Of a DNA stretch of 64,000 nt, positions 1-9,096 are shown piece by piece. Source of the DNA: Nocardioides sp. Root140 (GTDB taxonomy: Bacteria > Actinomycetota > Actinomycetes > Propionibacteriales > Nocardioidaceae). The first letter of the stretch is position 1; each line of letters opens with the position of its first letter. The stretch is taken from the NCBI RefSeq assembly GCF_001426745.1, contig NZ_LMFI01000003.1:1-64000 (forward strand), read 5' to 3'. The notes beneath the pieces were generated by a model. The model saw only the letters and a list, made by a program, of their open reading frames with translations. It ran no database searches and was not told the origin of the DNA. Position numbers and translations under genes: made by a program.

Positions 1-108
1 TGACTTCGCCGTCCACACCGAAGATCCCGCCGATGGCCGTCTACGTCTTCACGCCTCGCCGCTGGCCCTCAAACCCCACCACTCCCAGGGACTCTGACGA
101 TCAGGCAG

Positions 109-696
109 GTGACCGACCTCGTTCTGGAAGCAGTGGACCTTCTCCGGCGTGCCGGCGTGAAGTTGGAGCGCGGGCTGAGTGAGCTCGAGTTGACGCACAT
201 CGAGGATTCACTGGGGTTCACTTTCTGTCCCGAGCATCGACGATTTCTGGCGACCGCGCTTCCGTCGGGGCATGGGTGGCCGGACTGGCGGCTCGGTTCG
301 ACCGAAATGCTTCGAGCAGATTTGGATCGGGTGACCGAGGGTGTCGTCTGCCACGTCGAGGGCGGCTTCTGGCACCCATTGTGGGGGAAACGCCCGTGCA
401 GGCTCGACGTCGCCGAAAGTCGTGCCTGGCAACAGCTCGTCAAGCTCCCCACTCTCGTCCGCCTTTATGGGAACCGGTACATGTCCTCGGGGTCGACCGC
501 CGAGCCAAGCCCAGTCTTCTCCGCTCATGAGACGGATGTCATCTATTACGGAGACAACCTTCTCGACTATGTCGCAATCGAGTTCGACGGTCGACCGTGG
601 CACGTGTCGATGCCCCCGAACCGAGTGCCATTCTGGTCCGACATCGCCGAAGGGATGTTCGATCCGGATCGGCCGTTCCAAGACCCTCTGGGTTGA
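109..696 (+). CDS. SMI1/KNR4 (SUKH)-like protein
   Basis: Predicted 195-residue soluble protein starting with GTG. The layout resembles actinobacterial SMI1/KNR4 family proteins: an N-terminal helix with a conserved acidic/hydrophobic pattern (ELELTHIEDSLGFTFCPEHR), a proline/tryptophan-rich core (GWPDWR, FWHPLWG) and a late motif FSAHETDVIYYGDNLLDY that is typical of this group. SUKH members often act as immunity proteins in polymorphic toxin systems, but no toxin gene is visible here. It lies just outside the defence operon and points toward it. The upstream sequence is only 108 bases, so an operon partner to the left cannot be excluded. There is no clear ribosome binding site before the GTG, so the start is uncertain. 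Family assignment is from sequence pattern alone. Confidence 0.7.
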   Translation: MTDLVLEAVDLLRRAGVKLERGLSELELTHIEDSLGFTFCPEHRRFLATALPSGHGWPDWRLGSTEMLRADLDRVTEGVVCHVEGGFWHPLWGKRPCRLDVAESRAWQQLVKLPTLVRLYGNRYMSSGSTAEPSPVFSAHETDVIYYGDNLLDYVAIEFDGRPWHVSMPPNRVPFWSDIAEGMFDPDRPFQDPLG

Positions 697-762
697 GCAG
701 CTTTCTGGCTGGATTCGGGTGTCGGTGGGTGCATGTAGAAATCACATCTGCCTCCAACACTT

Positions 763-1218
763 TAGGCTGCTGCGGTCAGTGTCCGCCTGCGTCGACTCTG
801 GCTCGGTGAGATCGCGAAGTCGGTCGAGTTGGCGGCCAACGGCCTGGCCGACGTACACCTGCGTCGGGTCGCCAACACTTTCGTCGTCGTGAGTCCCTAC
901 GATTTCGGTCTCGGGGATCCGTTCGCGGGCGACCTCGGCCGTACCATGCGGGCGCGTGTCGCCGAGGTGAGCAAGCAAGCCGTCACGTCGGTCCACTGGA
1001 TGTTCGATCCCGACCTCAAGCCCATGCGACGTCCGCAGTCCAGCGACCTCGGCATCCTCGTGCCGGGCGATCCGTCGCTTGAGGAGTTGCCTGAACTCTG
1101 GCCAGGCCGCGTCAACGGCTACCGGGGACCACAGTGGCAGCGGCTCGCGACGCGATCGGTCTACTGCGCCTGGTGGGGGAGTCGAGGCACAGAGTGTGGT
1201 TCGCTGTCCCAACGGTAG
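763..1218 (+). pseudogene. Degraded copy of the small gene at 18594
   Basis: The reading frame after a TAG at 763 encodes AAAVSVRLRRLWLGEIAKS and continues to a stop at 1218. This is nearly identical to the N-terminus of the protein encoded at 18594. At the nucleotide level 772-821 and 18618-18667 agree over about 50 bases with two mismatches. The ATG of the other copy aligns to ATC here, the stretch between differs by 2 bases in length, and an in-frame TAG precedes the conserved part, so the original start is lost. A TTG at 829 could restart a 129-residue protein, but it would lack the conserved segment. After about residue 45 the two copies diverge completely. I call it a remnant; it might still be expressed from the TTG. 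Confidence 0.55.
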
Positions 1219-1590
1219 AGGCACGGGATGCAGTCGGACGTGGCGAGGTCCGCGACCACTAGTTATTCACAGCGAGGAGTGCCTGTCGGCAACGCTCCAA
1301 TATGAGGCCGATCCGTCGCTATGGCCACGTTTTCAAGCGTCGTCGACAAAGCCTCGCTCATTTGACCTCGCATCCGTGGTGTGGCCGTGGCGGCGGCCTC
1401 GACCAGCCACAACCTCGCGCCCTCTCCCACCTCGAGGAGCTCCGATTCCGCCGGGTTCTTCGCTCGTGGTTGGCGATTCAGCGTTCCCTCGGGATGGGGT
1501 GGGAAGTGCTCATCATCGATCTTCGGCTTGCCCGGCGTCGCACGCCCGTGGCGGGCGACCTCGACGGGACCTTGCTGGCCGACGTAACGC
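1219..1590. other. Gene-poor stretch
   Basis: 372 bases between the degraded gene and the 3' end of the defence operon. Short open frames exist on the plus strand (for example 1302-1607), but they have no recognisable motif or convincing ribosome binding site and run into the opposite-strand nuclease gene. I see no RNA gene, repeat or clear hairpin terminator for the operon. Confidence 0.5.
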
Positions 1591-3363
1591 TCAACCGGCT
1601 GCTGTGATGATCATGCGAAGTCCGTTGGTGGTGAGGAACTCCGGATGCACGAATGTGACGGAGTCAATCTTGTCGACTCGCTTCTGATTCGCCGCAGTCA
1701 AGGGCAGTGAACTGACCAGCAGTCCGCGCGCCGCGATGCCTCCATAGGTCCTGAGGATGTTCTCCAACTTCTGAATCGCTTCTTGACGCACAGGGCCGGC
1801 TTTGCACTCGACGATCCAGAGGCGCTTGCCGTCCGTGAAGGTGCAGTCAAACTCCTGCGCACCCCACTTGCTAGTAGCGCCATCAGGGTAGTCAGGCTCG
1901 TATCCGACGCGAACGTCGCTGACCAAGCCCTCGTGCTGAAGAGGGGCAAGGAGAGAATAGACGTACTCTTCGAGCCATCCACCCTGGATGAACGGGAAGA
2001 ACCCATTCCTCGGGACCTCGATGGTCGTCTCATTTAAGACGAGCTTTGGTGGGGCACCCTTCGCGAGTGACGCCTCTCCGAACTTCCACTTGAAGTCGAA
2101 CGGCAAGTCGTCCTTCTCATGCGCAGGCTGGTACTTGCCGTATTTGCTGCCGAACTCGAGGAACTCCTTCTTTGGGTACAGCCCCCTGAGTGCGTCCCGC
2201 TCCTGCCAGACCGTCGGCGTCACGGCTTGGCGGCGGTTTCGGATGGCGCCTGGCTCGGTTGGCCATCGTCCGTGTTTCAGGGTCACGAAGTCAGAGGCTG
2301 CGATGAAGTCTTCGATGTTGGATATTCCAACAAACGGAACAGATGAACCATCGCGAAGGAAGATGACGTTGTGGTGCCTGATCTCAAAGTAGAAGGGGTC
2401 GAGCCCGAGCTCCCAGCAAGCCGACAGCGCACCGGCGAACATGAGCTTCGTACCGCCGGTCATGTTGACCGCGACCCTGGCACCAGGAGCAAGGTTCTCA
2501 ATCTGCTCGGAGATCGCTTTGCGCGTCGCTGCGGGCTTGAAGGGGTCGGAAATGATCACCGGTCCCGGCTCGATCCCCGCGACCGTGGCGAGTCTCAGCG
2601 CTACCGGCTCGTATTCCTTGGTGGTGAGGATGATGTTCCTCTCCGCTTGGAACTGGCGCATCCCGAAGAAGACTGGGATGGTTTGTTCGCCGAGCAAGTG
2701 AAGCACGACGTCGTAGTCGCGTGACGCGCGCTCAGGTGCGCTTCGTGCGCCAATGGACGAGTTGAGAAGTGTCTTCGGCAGATCGATCCGCTCAGGGGGC
2801 TTGCTAGGGTCCGAACTTGAAATGACCTCGATGCTCAGCTGCGGGTTGGACCGTGCGATTAGCGCCCAGGTGTAGGCCATGACGGGGGTGCCGGGGCTGA
2901 CGTACGTCGTCACTTGCTTGTCCGCCGGGTCGTTAAGCGCTACTCGCACGGCGGATGCCGCGGCGTCGTAGATGCCGGGAGCATCATTGAGTTGTTTGAG
3001 GGTGCGCGGGATGACTTGCATTGTCACCTTGACGCCGAGCGCGGACAGCCTGTCCTGGAGCCACGTCGCGAAGAGCTGATGACCTGCGTCGGTGTTACTG
3101 ACAGCATCCACGAGATATTGAACCTCTTCCCGGGTGAGCGTCGGCCGGCCGGGTCTGGAGTTGCTCGCGCACGCCTCCCAGTGGTCGCGCAACTTCCCGG
3201 TGAACGCGCTCTGGTCCTTCGCTGGATTCGTGTAGGCGAGGATCACCGCGTCGGAGTGGTCGCCTGTCTTCAGCGCACTGAGGACCGGTCCATCGGTCTC
3301 TTCGAGCCCAAGAGCCGCGCGTAGGTCAGTCATGCCGTACCAGGTCAAGAGATAGTGCTTCAT
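1591..3363 (-). CDS. Double-CARF, Card1/Can2-like PD-(D/E)xK nuclease
   Basis: 590 residues. Residues 1-190 resemble the RtcR-type CARF domain (TYVSPGTPVM at 153-162). Residues 210-360 form a second CARF of the DUF1887 type, with the ligand-loop motif NMTGGTKLM at 300-308. Residues 455-590 are a PD-(D/E)xK nuclease: GGWLEEY at 461-467, EFD at 504-506 and the ECK at 519-521. Card1/Can2 proteins are cyclic-oligoadenylate-activated DNA/RNA nucleases of type III CRISPR systems, and RtcR CARF domains sense RNA ends with 2',3'-cyclic phosphate. Here no CRISPR locus is present. The gene is the last of the nine-gene operon, with 3 bases separating its ATG from the preceding stop codon. Inference: an effector or sensor switched on by a nucleotide or RNA-fragment ligand during infection. 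The domain calls are firm; the ligand is unknown. Confidence 0.85.
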   Translation of the reverse strand: MKHYLLTWYGMTDLRAALGLEETDGPVLSALKTGDHSDAVILAYTNPAKDQSAFTGKLRDHWEACASNSRPGRPTLTREEVQYLVDAVSNTDAGHQLFATWLQDRLSALGVKVTMQVIPRTLKQLNDAPGIYDAAASAVRVALNDPADKQVTTYVSPGTPVMAYTWALIARSNPQLSIEVISSSDPSKPPERIDLPKTLLNSSIGARSAPERASRDYDVVLHLLGEQTIPVFFGMRQFQAERNIILTTKEYEPVALRLATVAGIEPGPVIISDPFKPAATRKAISEQIENLAPGARVAVNMTGGTKLMFAGALSACWELGLDPFYFEIRHHNVIFLRDGSSVPFVGISNIEDFIAASDFVTLKHGRWPTEPGAIRNRRQAVTPTVWQERDALRGLYPKKEFLEFGSKYGKYQPAHEKDDLPFDFKWKFGEASLAKGAPPKLVLNETTIEVPRNGFFPFIQGGWLEEYVYSLLAPLQHEGLVSDVRVGYEPDYPDGATSKWGAQEFDCTFTDGKRLWIVECKAGPVRQEAIQKLENILRTYGGIAARGLLVSSLPLTAANQKRVDKIDSVTFVHPEFLTTNGLRMIITAAG

Positions 3364-3366
3364 GGT

Positions 3367-6300
3367 TCAGTCGTCCTCGCCGTCGTTGACACCGGTGACT
3401 CGAATCGCGTAGGCCCCCACGTCACCGGTGAGGAAGAGCCTGAGGGCGTACAGCAGGTCTGGTGTCGAATCGCCTTCGGCCTTCTTGGGCAAGTCTGCGA
3501 TCTCGACACGCGAACGAATTTCATGTCCCGACCTCTCGATGAGTGCCGTCGAGAGTTCCACCTGCTCGGCGAAGTTCTTTGTTAGTTCCTGATGCGGCTG
3601 AAAGATCAGTCGCACGACCGGAAGATCCGAATCACGGCTGCGCAATAGGCCGAGGAGGAGTTCGCAGTACTGGGTGAGTCGCGAGATGTCGCCCTTGCCC
3701 GGACGCTTGGCGGAGTTGGCTTGGCGCATCGCGGCGAGCAGGTTCTCTCCGAGCCACTCGAGCGCTTCCTGGTCGAAAACCCGAACGAAGCTCTCCGTCC
3801 GCCAGATGGCCTGAGCCAGGATGGACAACATCTGCGCGTCCGCGCGATTCCAGATCTCCAAAAAGACGTTGTATTGCCAGTCGTCTGACAGATCGCCAAG
3901 GGCGAACGCATAAGCCCGTTCGTCGAGGAGGCTCGCGGTGGTTCCGGCTGCTAGGTCGCGGCTGACTGATTCGGGCATGTCGCGGTGCATGCAGCAGAGC
4001 AAGAACCTGATCTCGCGCTGGACTTCGATGGGCGTGGACCCTGCGCGCATCGCCCGGTCCAGCCGAGGTACAAGAGTGGTGATCAGGGTTCTGAAACTAG
4101 AGGGGCAATCCGGGTCCGAGAGGGATCGCGAATCACCCCAGGCCTTGATGTACGGAACGTAGAGCCCGACGCGGATTCTCCCCGCGTCGACGGGTTTGCG
4201 CTGCCTTGTGGTGGTGGGGTGAATTGATACGTTGCGCGCAGCTGGGCGACCGTCCGCGGACTCGGTGAGGTCGTAGTAGAGCAAATCCCCTTTGCTTAGG
4301 TCGGAACTACGCAAGCCGTCACGGAGAGCGGTCTCGTGCAGGAACACCCCACCAGCGAAGGTGAAGTGTTTGCCGTTTCGATCCTCCATCCAGTCTCGCT
4401 CCATTCTTCCTGACAGTCGCCGCGACTCGGTGACTGTAGGGTTTTCGATGTCATCCAGCAGGCGGGTCGTCGCAGACGTCACCCAGTCGAGGTAGTCGTT
4501 CCACCGGTCCTTCTGGGCGTAGTAGTGGTGCTGAAGTTCTGCCCACGTCAGTGGGCACGGATAGCCCGGAGCGGGCGCGTCCGTGATGATCTCTTCGGTC
4601 TTGGGACGCCACTTCACTTGCACTGGCTTGAAGGAGCCGTCAATTGGTTCGAAGACCACGCGATACGGATCGTCTGCGCCGTACGTGTACGTCACGGTCA
4701 GTCGGCAGGTGACGTCGGCGGCCAGCGGGAAGACGGGCGATTCGAGCCGCGCAACGTAGCCCAGGTCGTCTGGCTCCTGTCCTTGGAAGAGCGGGAACTG
4801 GTAGTACGCCTTGCCTGCGGGGAGCGTGAACCGCTCTGGGACAGGTATCGGAACGGCGACCCCTCTGACGGGTCGGATTGTGGTGTCGCGGTCGACCAGG
4901 AAGAACGGTTCGTATCGCCGGTCCTTGAAGACCTTGATGGAGAGTTCGGGGATGTGATCACGCCAGAGGGGGATGTCGCCAGTTCGCAGCTGAAGCTCGT
5001 GGAGGCGAACGCCGCCACGGACTGGGCTCTCTGGGATCGTGATGCAGACGTCGAACTTGCCGACTTGTGGATGCCGACGGAGGGCTTCCTCAGAGACACG
5101 TTGGAGCCCGATCATCGAAGTCTGGTCGTTCCAGTTACCGTCCCTGTCGACGCGGGGGATTTCCGCTAGCGCGTCGTAGCCGGTGCTGTCGTGCTGAAGG
5201 GTGACGTGAGGTGAGCGTTCCCAGTAGAACCCACGTGTCTGGGGAACGCGTTCTAGGAGGTCCGCGTCGTAACGCGCGATTAGTTTGGTCGCGTATGTCG
5301 TTCCCCCAGTCTGGTCTACGACAACGACTTGGAATCCAGCACTCTTGATCTTCGCGTGGTCGATCTGGTCGAACACCGCCGCCACCGAGCGTGGCAGGGG
5401 TTCGGCCTTCGCGAATCTCGCGTTGATGTTGCGTCGCGCGACTTGGAGTTGGAAGTCGTTGAGGAAGTCGGGAACCAGCCAGAGCAGGGCGGGAGCGGTG
5501 AACGTCTTGCTGAGCTTGCGAGCGAATGCGTGTGCTGCCGAGTCCAGCTGTGACGGGTCTGCATCCTGGGAGAAGAACAGGTCCGCGACGGAAAGCGATG
5601 TCGCATCTGGATCTAGCAATGCGATGTCAGCTCTGAAGAGTTCGAGGTCCACGGAATCGTTGCCGCTCCGCCAGCGCTGCCACAGGTACGTCTCGGGCGA
5701 TGTTGACGGTGCCTGCGAACCGATGGTCGCGAAGCGCGGGCGCAGGTAGGTCAGGTCGACGCAGACTGGACTGTTGACGGCAGCCCTGCTGCGGTCCGGT
5801 CGGCTGGTCGATTCGGCTACGCGGAGGACGGGCTCACGCCAAGGCTCGATCGCGAAGGAGTCATAGTCGAACAGGACCGGCATGTCTCCGAACAAGGTCT
5901 TGGCTTCGGAGTAGGCCTTCCCGAAAGTGTCCCAAGTGGTAACCGTGACGGCTCGGGCGTCGAGCTGGCTGAAGTCGCGCTCGATCGTGTCGTCCAGCAC
6001 TTGGAGCCACCGCCACGCGTGCCAAACACGGCGGTAGTCACGGTGGGACAGCAAGGTGTTGTTCGGCGGGAGGTTGTCCCAGCGGCCGATTGCCTGAGCC
6101 TCGTCGGTGCGGAGCCAGCGGTGGATGTCGCCGAGGAGGTCATCCTCGTGATCCAGATACCGCATGCGCAACTCAAGGAGGTCTGCAAGTCGAGTCACGA
6201 ACTCCTTGACCAGTCGGTTCTGGGGCAGGTCAACGGACTGGTACCGGCGTACTGCCTGCATGTAGGGCTTGCCGGCCAGCTTCTCGCGGATGTTGCGACC

Positions 6301-6651
6301 GGGACGGCGACTCAGCGCGATGAAGCTGGTGGCGTTGAGCTCCTTCACGTCGCGGATCGGGAGGTACGCCTGTTCACGCCGAGGGTTCTCGCTCAGGGCC
6401 GCGAAGATGTGTTCAATCGACAAGCGGCAGTGGTCAATGATTCGCCACAACCGGTCACGGATCTCTGTCGATTCAGGTCGGTTGGCTATCCGGTGGACGA
6501 CGTCATCGAATCCGAGTGGAAGTGCGTCGCCGGTTCTCGGATCGAACTCGGCGATGGAGGCGAACCAGTGCTGCTGGTCGAGTAGGAGCCGGGCTTGCGC
6601 TCCGGCTTCGCTGTCCTCACCCCTGGCGCGGTAGACCTCACTCAGGTTCAT
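3367..6651 (-). CDS. DUF2357 / Hsp70-like ATPase protein, McrC-position component
   Basis: 1094 residues. I start at ATG 6651 (MNLSEVYRARG), which overlaps the end of the upstream GTPase gene by 14 bases; a longer frame to 6759 only adds a shadow of that gene. Residues 90-160 look like DUF2357, with QNRLVKEFVTRL at 144-155. Residues 290-460 resemble the Hsp70/actin nucleotide-binding fold: VCVDLTYLRPRFA (297-309), a VPDFLNDFQ helix (393-401), RSVAAVF (421-427) and a phosphate-2-like loop VVVVDQTGGTTYATKL (442-457). The C-terminal 600 residues are beta-rich then helical and unassigned. I see no clear PD-(D/E)xK motif, unlike classical McrC. CoCoNuT systems are reported to carry Hsp70 homologues predicted to bind RNA, which fits. 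Role inferred: partner of the McrB-like GTPase. Confidence 0.72.
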   Translation of the reverse strand: MNLSEVYRARGEDSEAGAQARLLLDQQHWFASIAEFDPRTGDALPLGFDDVVHRIANRPESTEIRDRLWRIIDHCRLSIEHIFAALSENPRREQAYLPIRDVKELNATSFIALSRRPGRNIREKLAGKPYMQAVRRYQSVDLPQNRLVKEFVTRLADLLELRMRYLDHEDDLLGDIHRWLRTDEAQAIGRWDNLPPNNTLLSHRDYRRVWHAWRWLQVLDDTIERDFSQLDARAVTVTTWDTFGKAYSEAKTLFGDMPVLFDYDSFAIEPWREPVLRVAESTSRPDRSRAAVNSPVCVDLTYLRPRFATIGSQAPSTSPETYLWQRWRSGNDSVDLELFRADIALLDPDATSLSVADLFFSQDADPSQLDSAAHAFARKLSKTFTAPALLWLVPDFLNDFQLQVARRNINARFAKAEPLPRSVAAVFDQIDHAKIKSAGFQVVVVDQTGGTTYATKLIARYDADLLERVPQTRGFYWERSPHVTLQHDSTGYDALAEIPRVDRDGNWNDQTSMIGLQRVSEEALRRHPQVGKFDVCITIPESPVRGGVRLHELQLRTGDIPLWRDHIPELSIKVFKDRRYEPFFLVDRDTTIRPVRGVAVPIPVPERFTLPAGKAYYQFPLFQGQEPDDLGYVARLESPVFPLAADVTCRLTVTYTYGADDPYRVVFEPIDGSFKPVQVKWRPKTEEIITDAPAPGYPCPLTWAELQHHYYAQKDRWNDYLDWVTSATTRLLDDIENPTVTESRRLSGRMERDWMEDRNGKHFTFAGGVFLHETALRDGLRSSDLSKGDLLYYDLTESADGRPAARNVSIHPTTTRQRKPVDAGRIRVGLYVPYIKAWGDSRSLSDPDCPSSFRTLITTLVPRLDRAMRAGSTPIEVQREIRFLLCCMHRDMPESVSRDLAAGTTASLLDERAYAFALGDLSDDWQYNVFLEIWNRADAQMLSILAQAIWRTESFVRVFDQEALEWLGENLLAAMRQANSAKRPGKGDISRLTQYCELLLGLLRSRDSDLPVVRLIFQPHQELTKNFAEQVELSTALIERSGHEIRSRVEIADLPKKAEGDSTPDLLYALRLFLTGDVGAYAIRVTGVNDGEDD

Positions 6652-9091
6652 CAGATACGTCGGCCTTGATGTAGTTCGCGGACTGCCAGATGAACTGGCC
6701 GTATCCGAGTTCCAACGCGAGATCGAAGTCCTCACCGAGGTTGAAGCCACTGCCTCCAATTCCAGCGATCAGTTGGCCCCGGATCGGGTCGAGGCACTCG
6801 TTCTTGGCCTTGCCGCGGGTGTCGATTCCACGGAGTTTCGGCATCACCTTCTGGACGAGCTGGTCCTCGAAGGCGACGTGCATTGCTCGGGCCTTCTTGA
6901 CGTTGTCCTCGCCGGCCTCTCTCACGTCGGGGTAGTTGGACATATAGAACTCGACAGACTGAAGAACTCGGTGGCCGATTGCGCGGCCCGCAACGGCCAG
7001 CGAAGTGTTCATCTCCTCCAAGAAAGACTTGAAGGGCTGGAACTCTTCGGTCGTGAACGAGGTTCCCTGCGACAACCAGCTTTGCCAGGTCTTGATCGGA
7101 AGGTTGTCGCCACGATTCCTAGCGTCGAGTGGCGTGAGTTTCTGGCGGCGCTTCAGGTCGGTTGGTCTCGGGAAGAGAATCACGTTGGCTCGGTCCAGAA
7201 CCTTGTCTGACAGTGACTTTGTGGTCTCGTCCTGGTTCATCGTTCCCGCCCACAGGACATTGCGACCGAGCTGGAGCTCATAGGGCTCCATGCCAGCACC
7301 GATCTTGACCGGCAGGGTGGGGACGTCGGCCTTCTTCTTGCCGCGTCGTTGCTCCAACTTGCTCAGGAACTCCGCGAAGTAGAGCTCGGGGTGCGCAAGG
7401 TTCATTTCGTCGAGGAGCACCAAACACACTGCGCCGGCTAGACCGGGGTACCCGTCGTGCTCATCCGTAGCCGCAGCCCAACGCTTTTGGCTCTGGGCAA
7501 GGAAGCGAAGGACTGGTTGGGCATCGAACCGGTTGTCTATCGAGTTGAAGAAGCCGAGCATCGACTCCTGGCTATCCCAGTTCGGCTGGACCGAAAGGGG
7601 CTCGAAGTACAGGCCACCGAAGTGCGAGTACAGGCGAGGCAACTCGGACTTGCCGGTGCCAGATACACCGGCGAGCACGGTCAACGGGGACATTTCAGCA
7701 GTCTTGAGAGCGGTGTGGAATGCCTTGAGAATGCGCGAGTTGAAGTGGAGGCCGTAGTTGTCGCACTCCTGCGCAACACCTCGGAGCCACTCAGACTCGC
7801 TGATGTCACCCTGGGTATCCAGGTTGATGTCTTCGACCTTGATCCGCGGGAGCTCGATCTCCCCGTACCGTGCCTCAACGTCGGCGGGTCGCTCGTAGGC
7901 CGCGCGTAGGCGGTTGAGTTCCGTCTCGGCCTCGTTCGCTGCCGCTTCAAAGATCTTGGCCTTCTGCTCAAGGGACTTGTTTGCCGCATCGAGGTTGCTG
8001 TTCTTGAGTTTGAGATCATTGGCCTGGGCAGCGAGGGCCTGATGCTGTGCGACTTCGGATGCGAGTTGGTCGATTCGATTCTGGAGGGTGCGATTTTCTG
8101 ACTCCATCGCGCCCAATCGAGCGCGGGCTTCCTCAGTGGGACGGGTCGCCAACTCTTCGGTCAGACGCTTGATCTCGTCCGATTTTTCGTTGAGCTCCAG
8201 GATGACTTTGCCTGGTTCACGTCCACCGAGTTGCTGCTGGAGGTGCTCAAACGCTCCGAGTAAAGACGTCTGGGACTGGATGGTGGAACGCAGCCTGGCA
8301 GCCTCCTCGGCGGCAGTCTGTTGCGAGGTCTCAAACGACCTTCGCTCCTCGGTCACGAATGCCGCAACGTCCTCGTCGAGGTTGTCGCGACGCTTTTGGA
8401 TCTGTCGCATGAGGCGCTGTGTTCGGCTCTCGAGGTCGAGCTCTTCGCCGCCGAGCGCAACTCGCCGCCCCTCCAACACGCTTTGGAGGGCGGAGATAGC
8501 ACCCTTCTGCTTCTCCAACTCGTCCCGCTGCTGCTTGAGGTCCTCCTGCTGCGGAGTCCGGACTTCGTCCCAGTCGGTGCGCTCCTTGGCGATCTCGGCC
8601 TTGATGCGTTCACGCTCAGCGGACTCGGAAGCGGTGACCTCGGCCAGCCGCGTTGACCTCGCCTCGGCCAGCTCCTTTTCCACAGCGGCAAGGGCGGATG
8701 CCCTACGCTCCGCAAGTTCGCGCTCAACGATCGCGCGCTGCTCTGCGAAGCCTTCGTCGCGTTGATGCTCGGCCTGGGACACGGCAAGTGCTCGCGTCAC
8801 CAAGGCTGCCTTCTCGCGCTCTAACCGCTGGCGATCCGCCGTAACTGCGTCTGCTGTCCGCGTGAGCTCAGCAAGGAGATCGCCTGTGATTCCGGTGATG
8901 CCGTCGGCGTCTTGAAGGAGAGCCCTGACCTGCTCCAGCCCCTCGCGGTGTCCGTTTTGGACGAGACGGAGATGCTCGCTTGCCTGTCGGGCTTCTTCGA
9001 CGATGGTATCGACGTCAGAGTCCAAAGGAGCGTCACCTGCCGTCTCGTCGACAGGCTCAGTGGTCGCCTCTTCTTGGGGTTCGTCTGTCAT
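6638..9091 (-). CDS. Coiled-coil McrB-like AAA+ GTPase (CnuB-like)
   Basis: 817 residues. Residues 30-400 are a long, charged, heptad-like coiled coil rich in Glu, Arg, Gln and Ala. Residues 430-800 are an McrB-family AAA+ domain: Walker A GVSGTGKS (475-482), Walker B LVLLDEMN (557-564), and the McrB-type signature around MNQDETTKSLSDK (618-630), followed by a region with Arg-finger candidates. McrB proteins hydrolyse GTP and drive McrC nuclease partners. The long coiled coil ahead of the GTPase is the defining trait of the CoCoNuT branch (coiled-coil nuclease tandems). No methyl-DNA-binding DUF3578 or EVE domain is obvious. It starts 5 bases after the stop of the winged-helix gene and overlaps the DUF2357 gene by 14 bases, so the two proteins are probably made in fixed proportion. 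Confidence 0.88.
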   Translation of the reverse strand: MTDEPQEEATTEPVDETAGDAPLDSDVDTIVEEARQASEHLRLVQNGHREGLEQVRALLQDADGITGITGDLLAELTRTADAVTADRQRLEREKAALVTRALAVSQAEHQRDEGFAEQRAIVERELAERRASALAAVEKELAEARSTRLAEVTASESAERERIKAEIAKERTDWDEVRTPQQEDLKQQRDELEKQKGAISALQSVLEGRRVALGGEELDLESRTQRLMRQIQKRRDNLDEDVAAFVTEERRSFETSQQTAAEEAARLRSTIQSQTSLLGAFEHLQQQLGGREPGKVILELNEKSDEIKRLTEELATRPTEEARARLGAMESENRTLQNRIDQLASEVAQHQALAAQANDLKLKNSNLDAANKSLEQKAKIFEAAANEAETELNRLRAAYERPADVEARYGEIELPRIKVEDINLDTQGDISESEWLRGVAQECDNYGLHFNSRILKAFHTALKTAEMSPLTVLAGVSGTGKSELPRLYSHFGGLYFEPLSVQPNWDSQESMLGFFNSIDNRFDAQPVLRFLAQSQKRWAAATDEHDGYPGLAGAVCLVLLDEMNLAHPELYFAEFLSKLEQRRGKKKADVPTLPVKIGAGMEPYELQLGRNVLWAGTMNQDETTKSLSDKVLDRANVILFPRPTDLKRRQKLTPLDARNRGDNLPIKTWQSWLSQGTSFTTEEFQPFKSFLEEMNTSLAVAGRAIGHRVLQSVEFYMSNYPDVREAGEDNVKKARAMHVAFEDQLVQKVMPKLRGIDTRGKAKNECLDPIRGQLIAGIGGSGFNLGEDFDLALELGYGQFIWQSANYIKADVSDEPE

Positions 9092-9096
9092 TTTCG

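Noticed and set aside
1302..1607. Open frame of 101 residues on the plus strand
   Set aside because: No ribosome binding site, Arg-rich random-looking sequence, and it overlaps the 3' end of the nuclease gene on the other strand.
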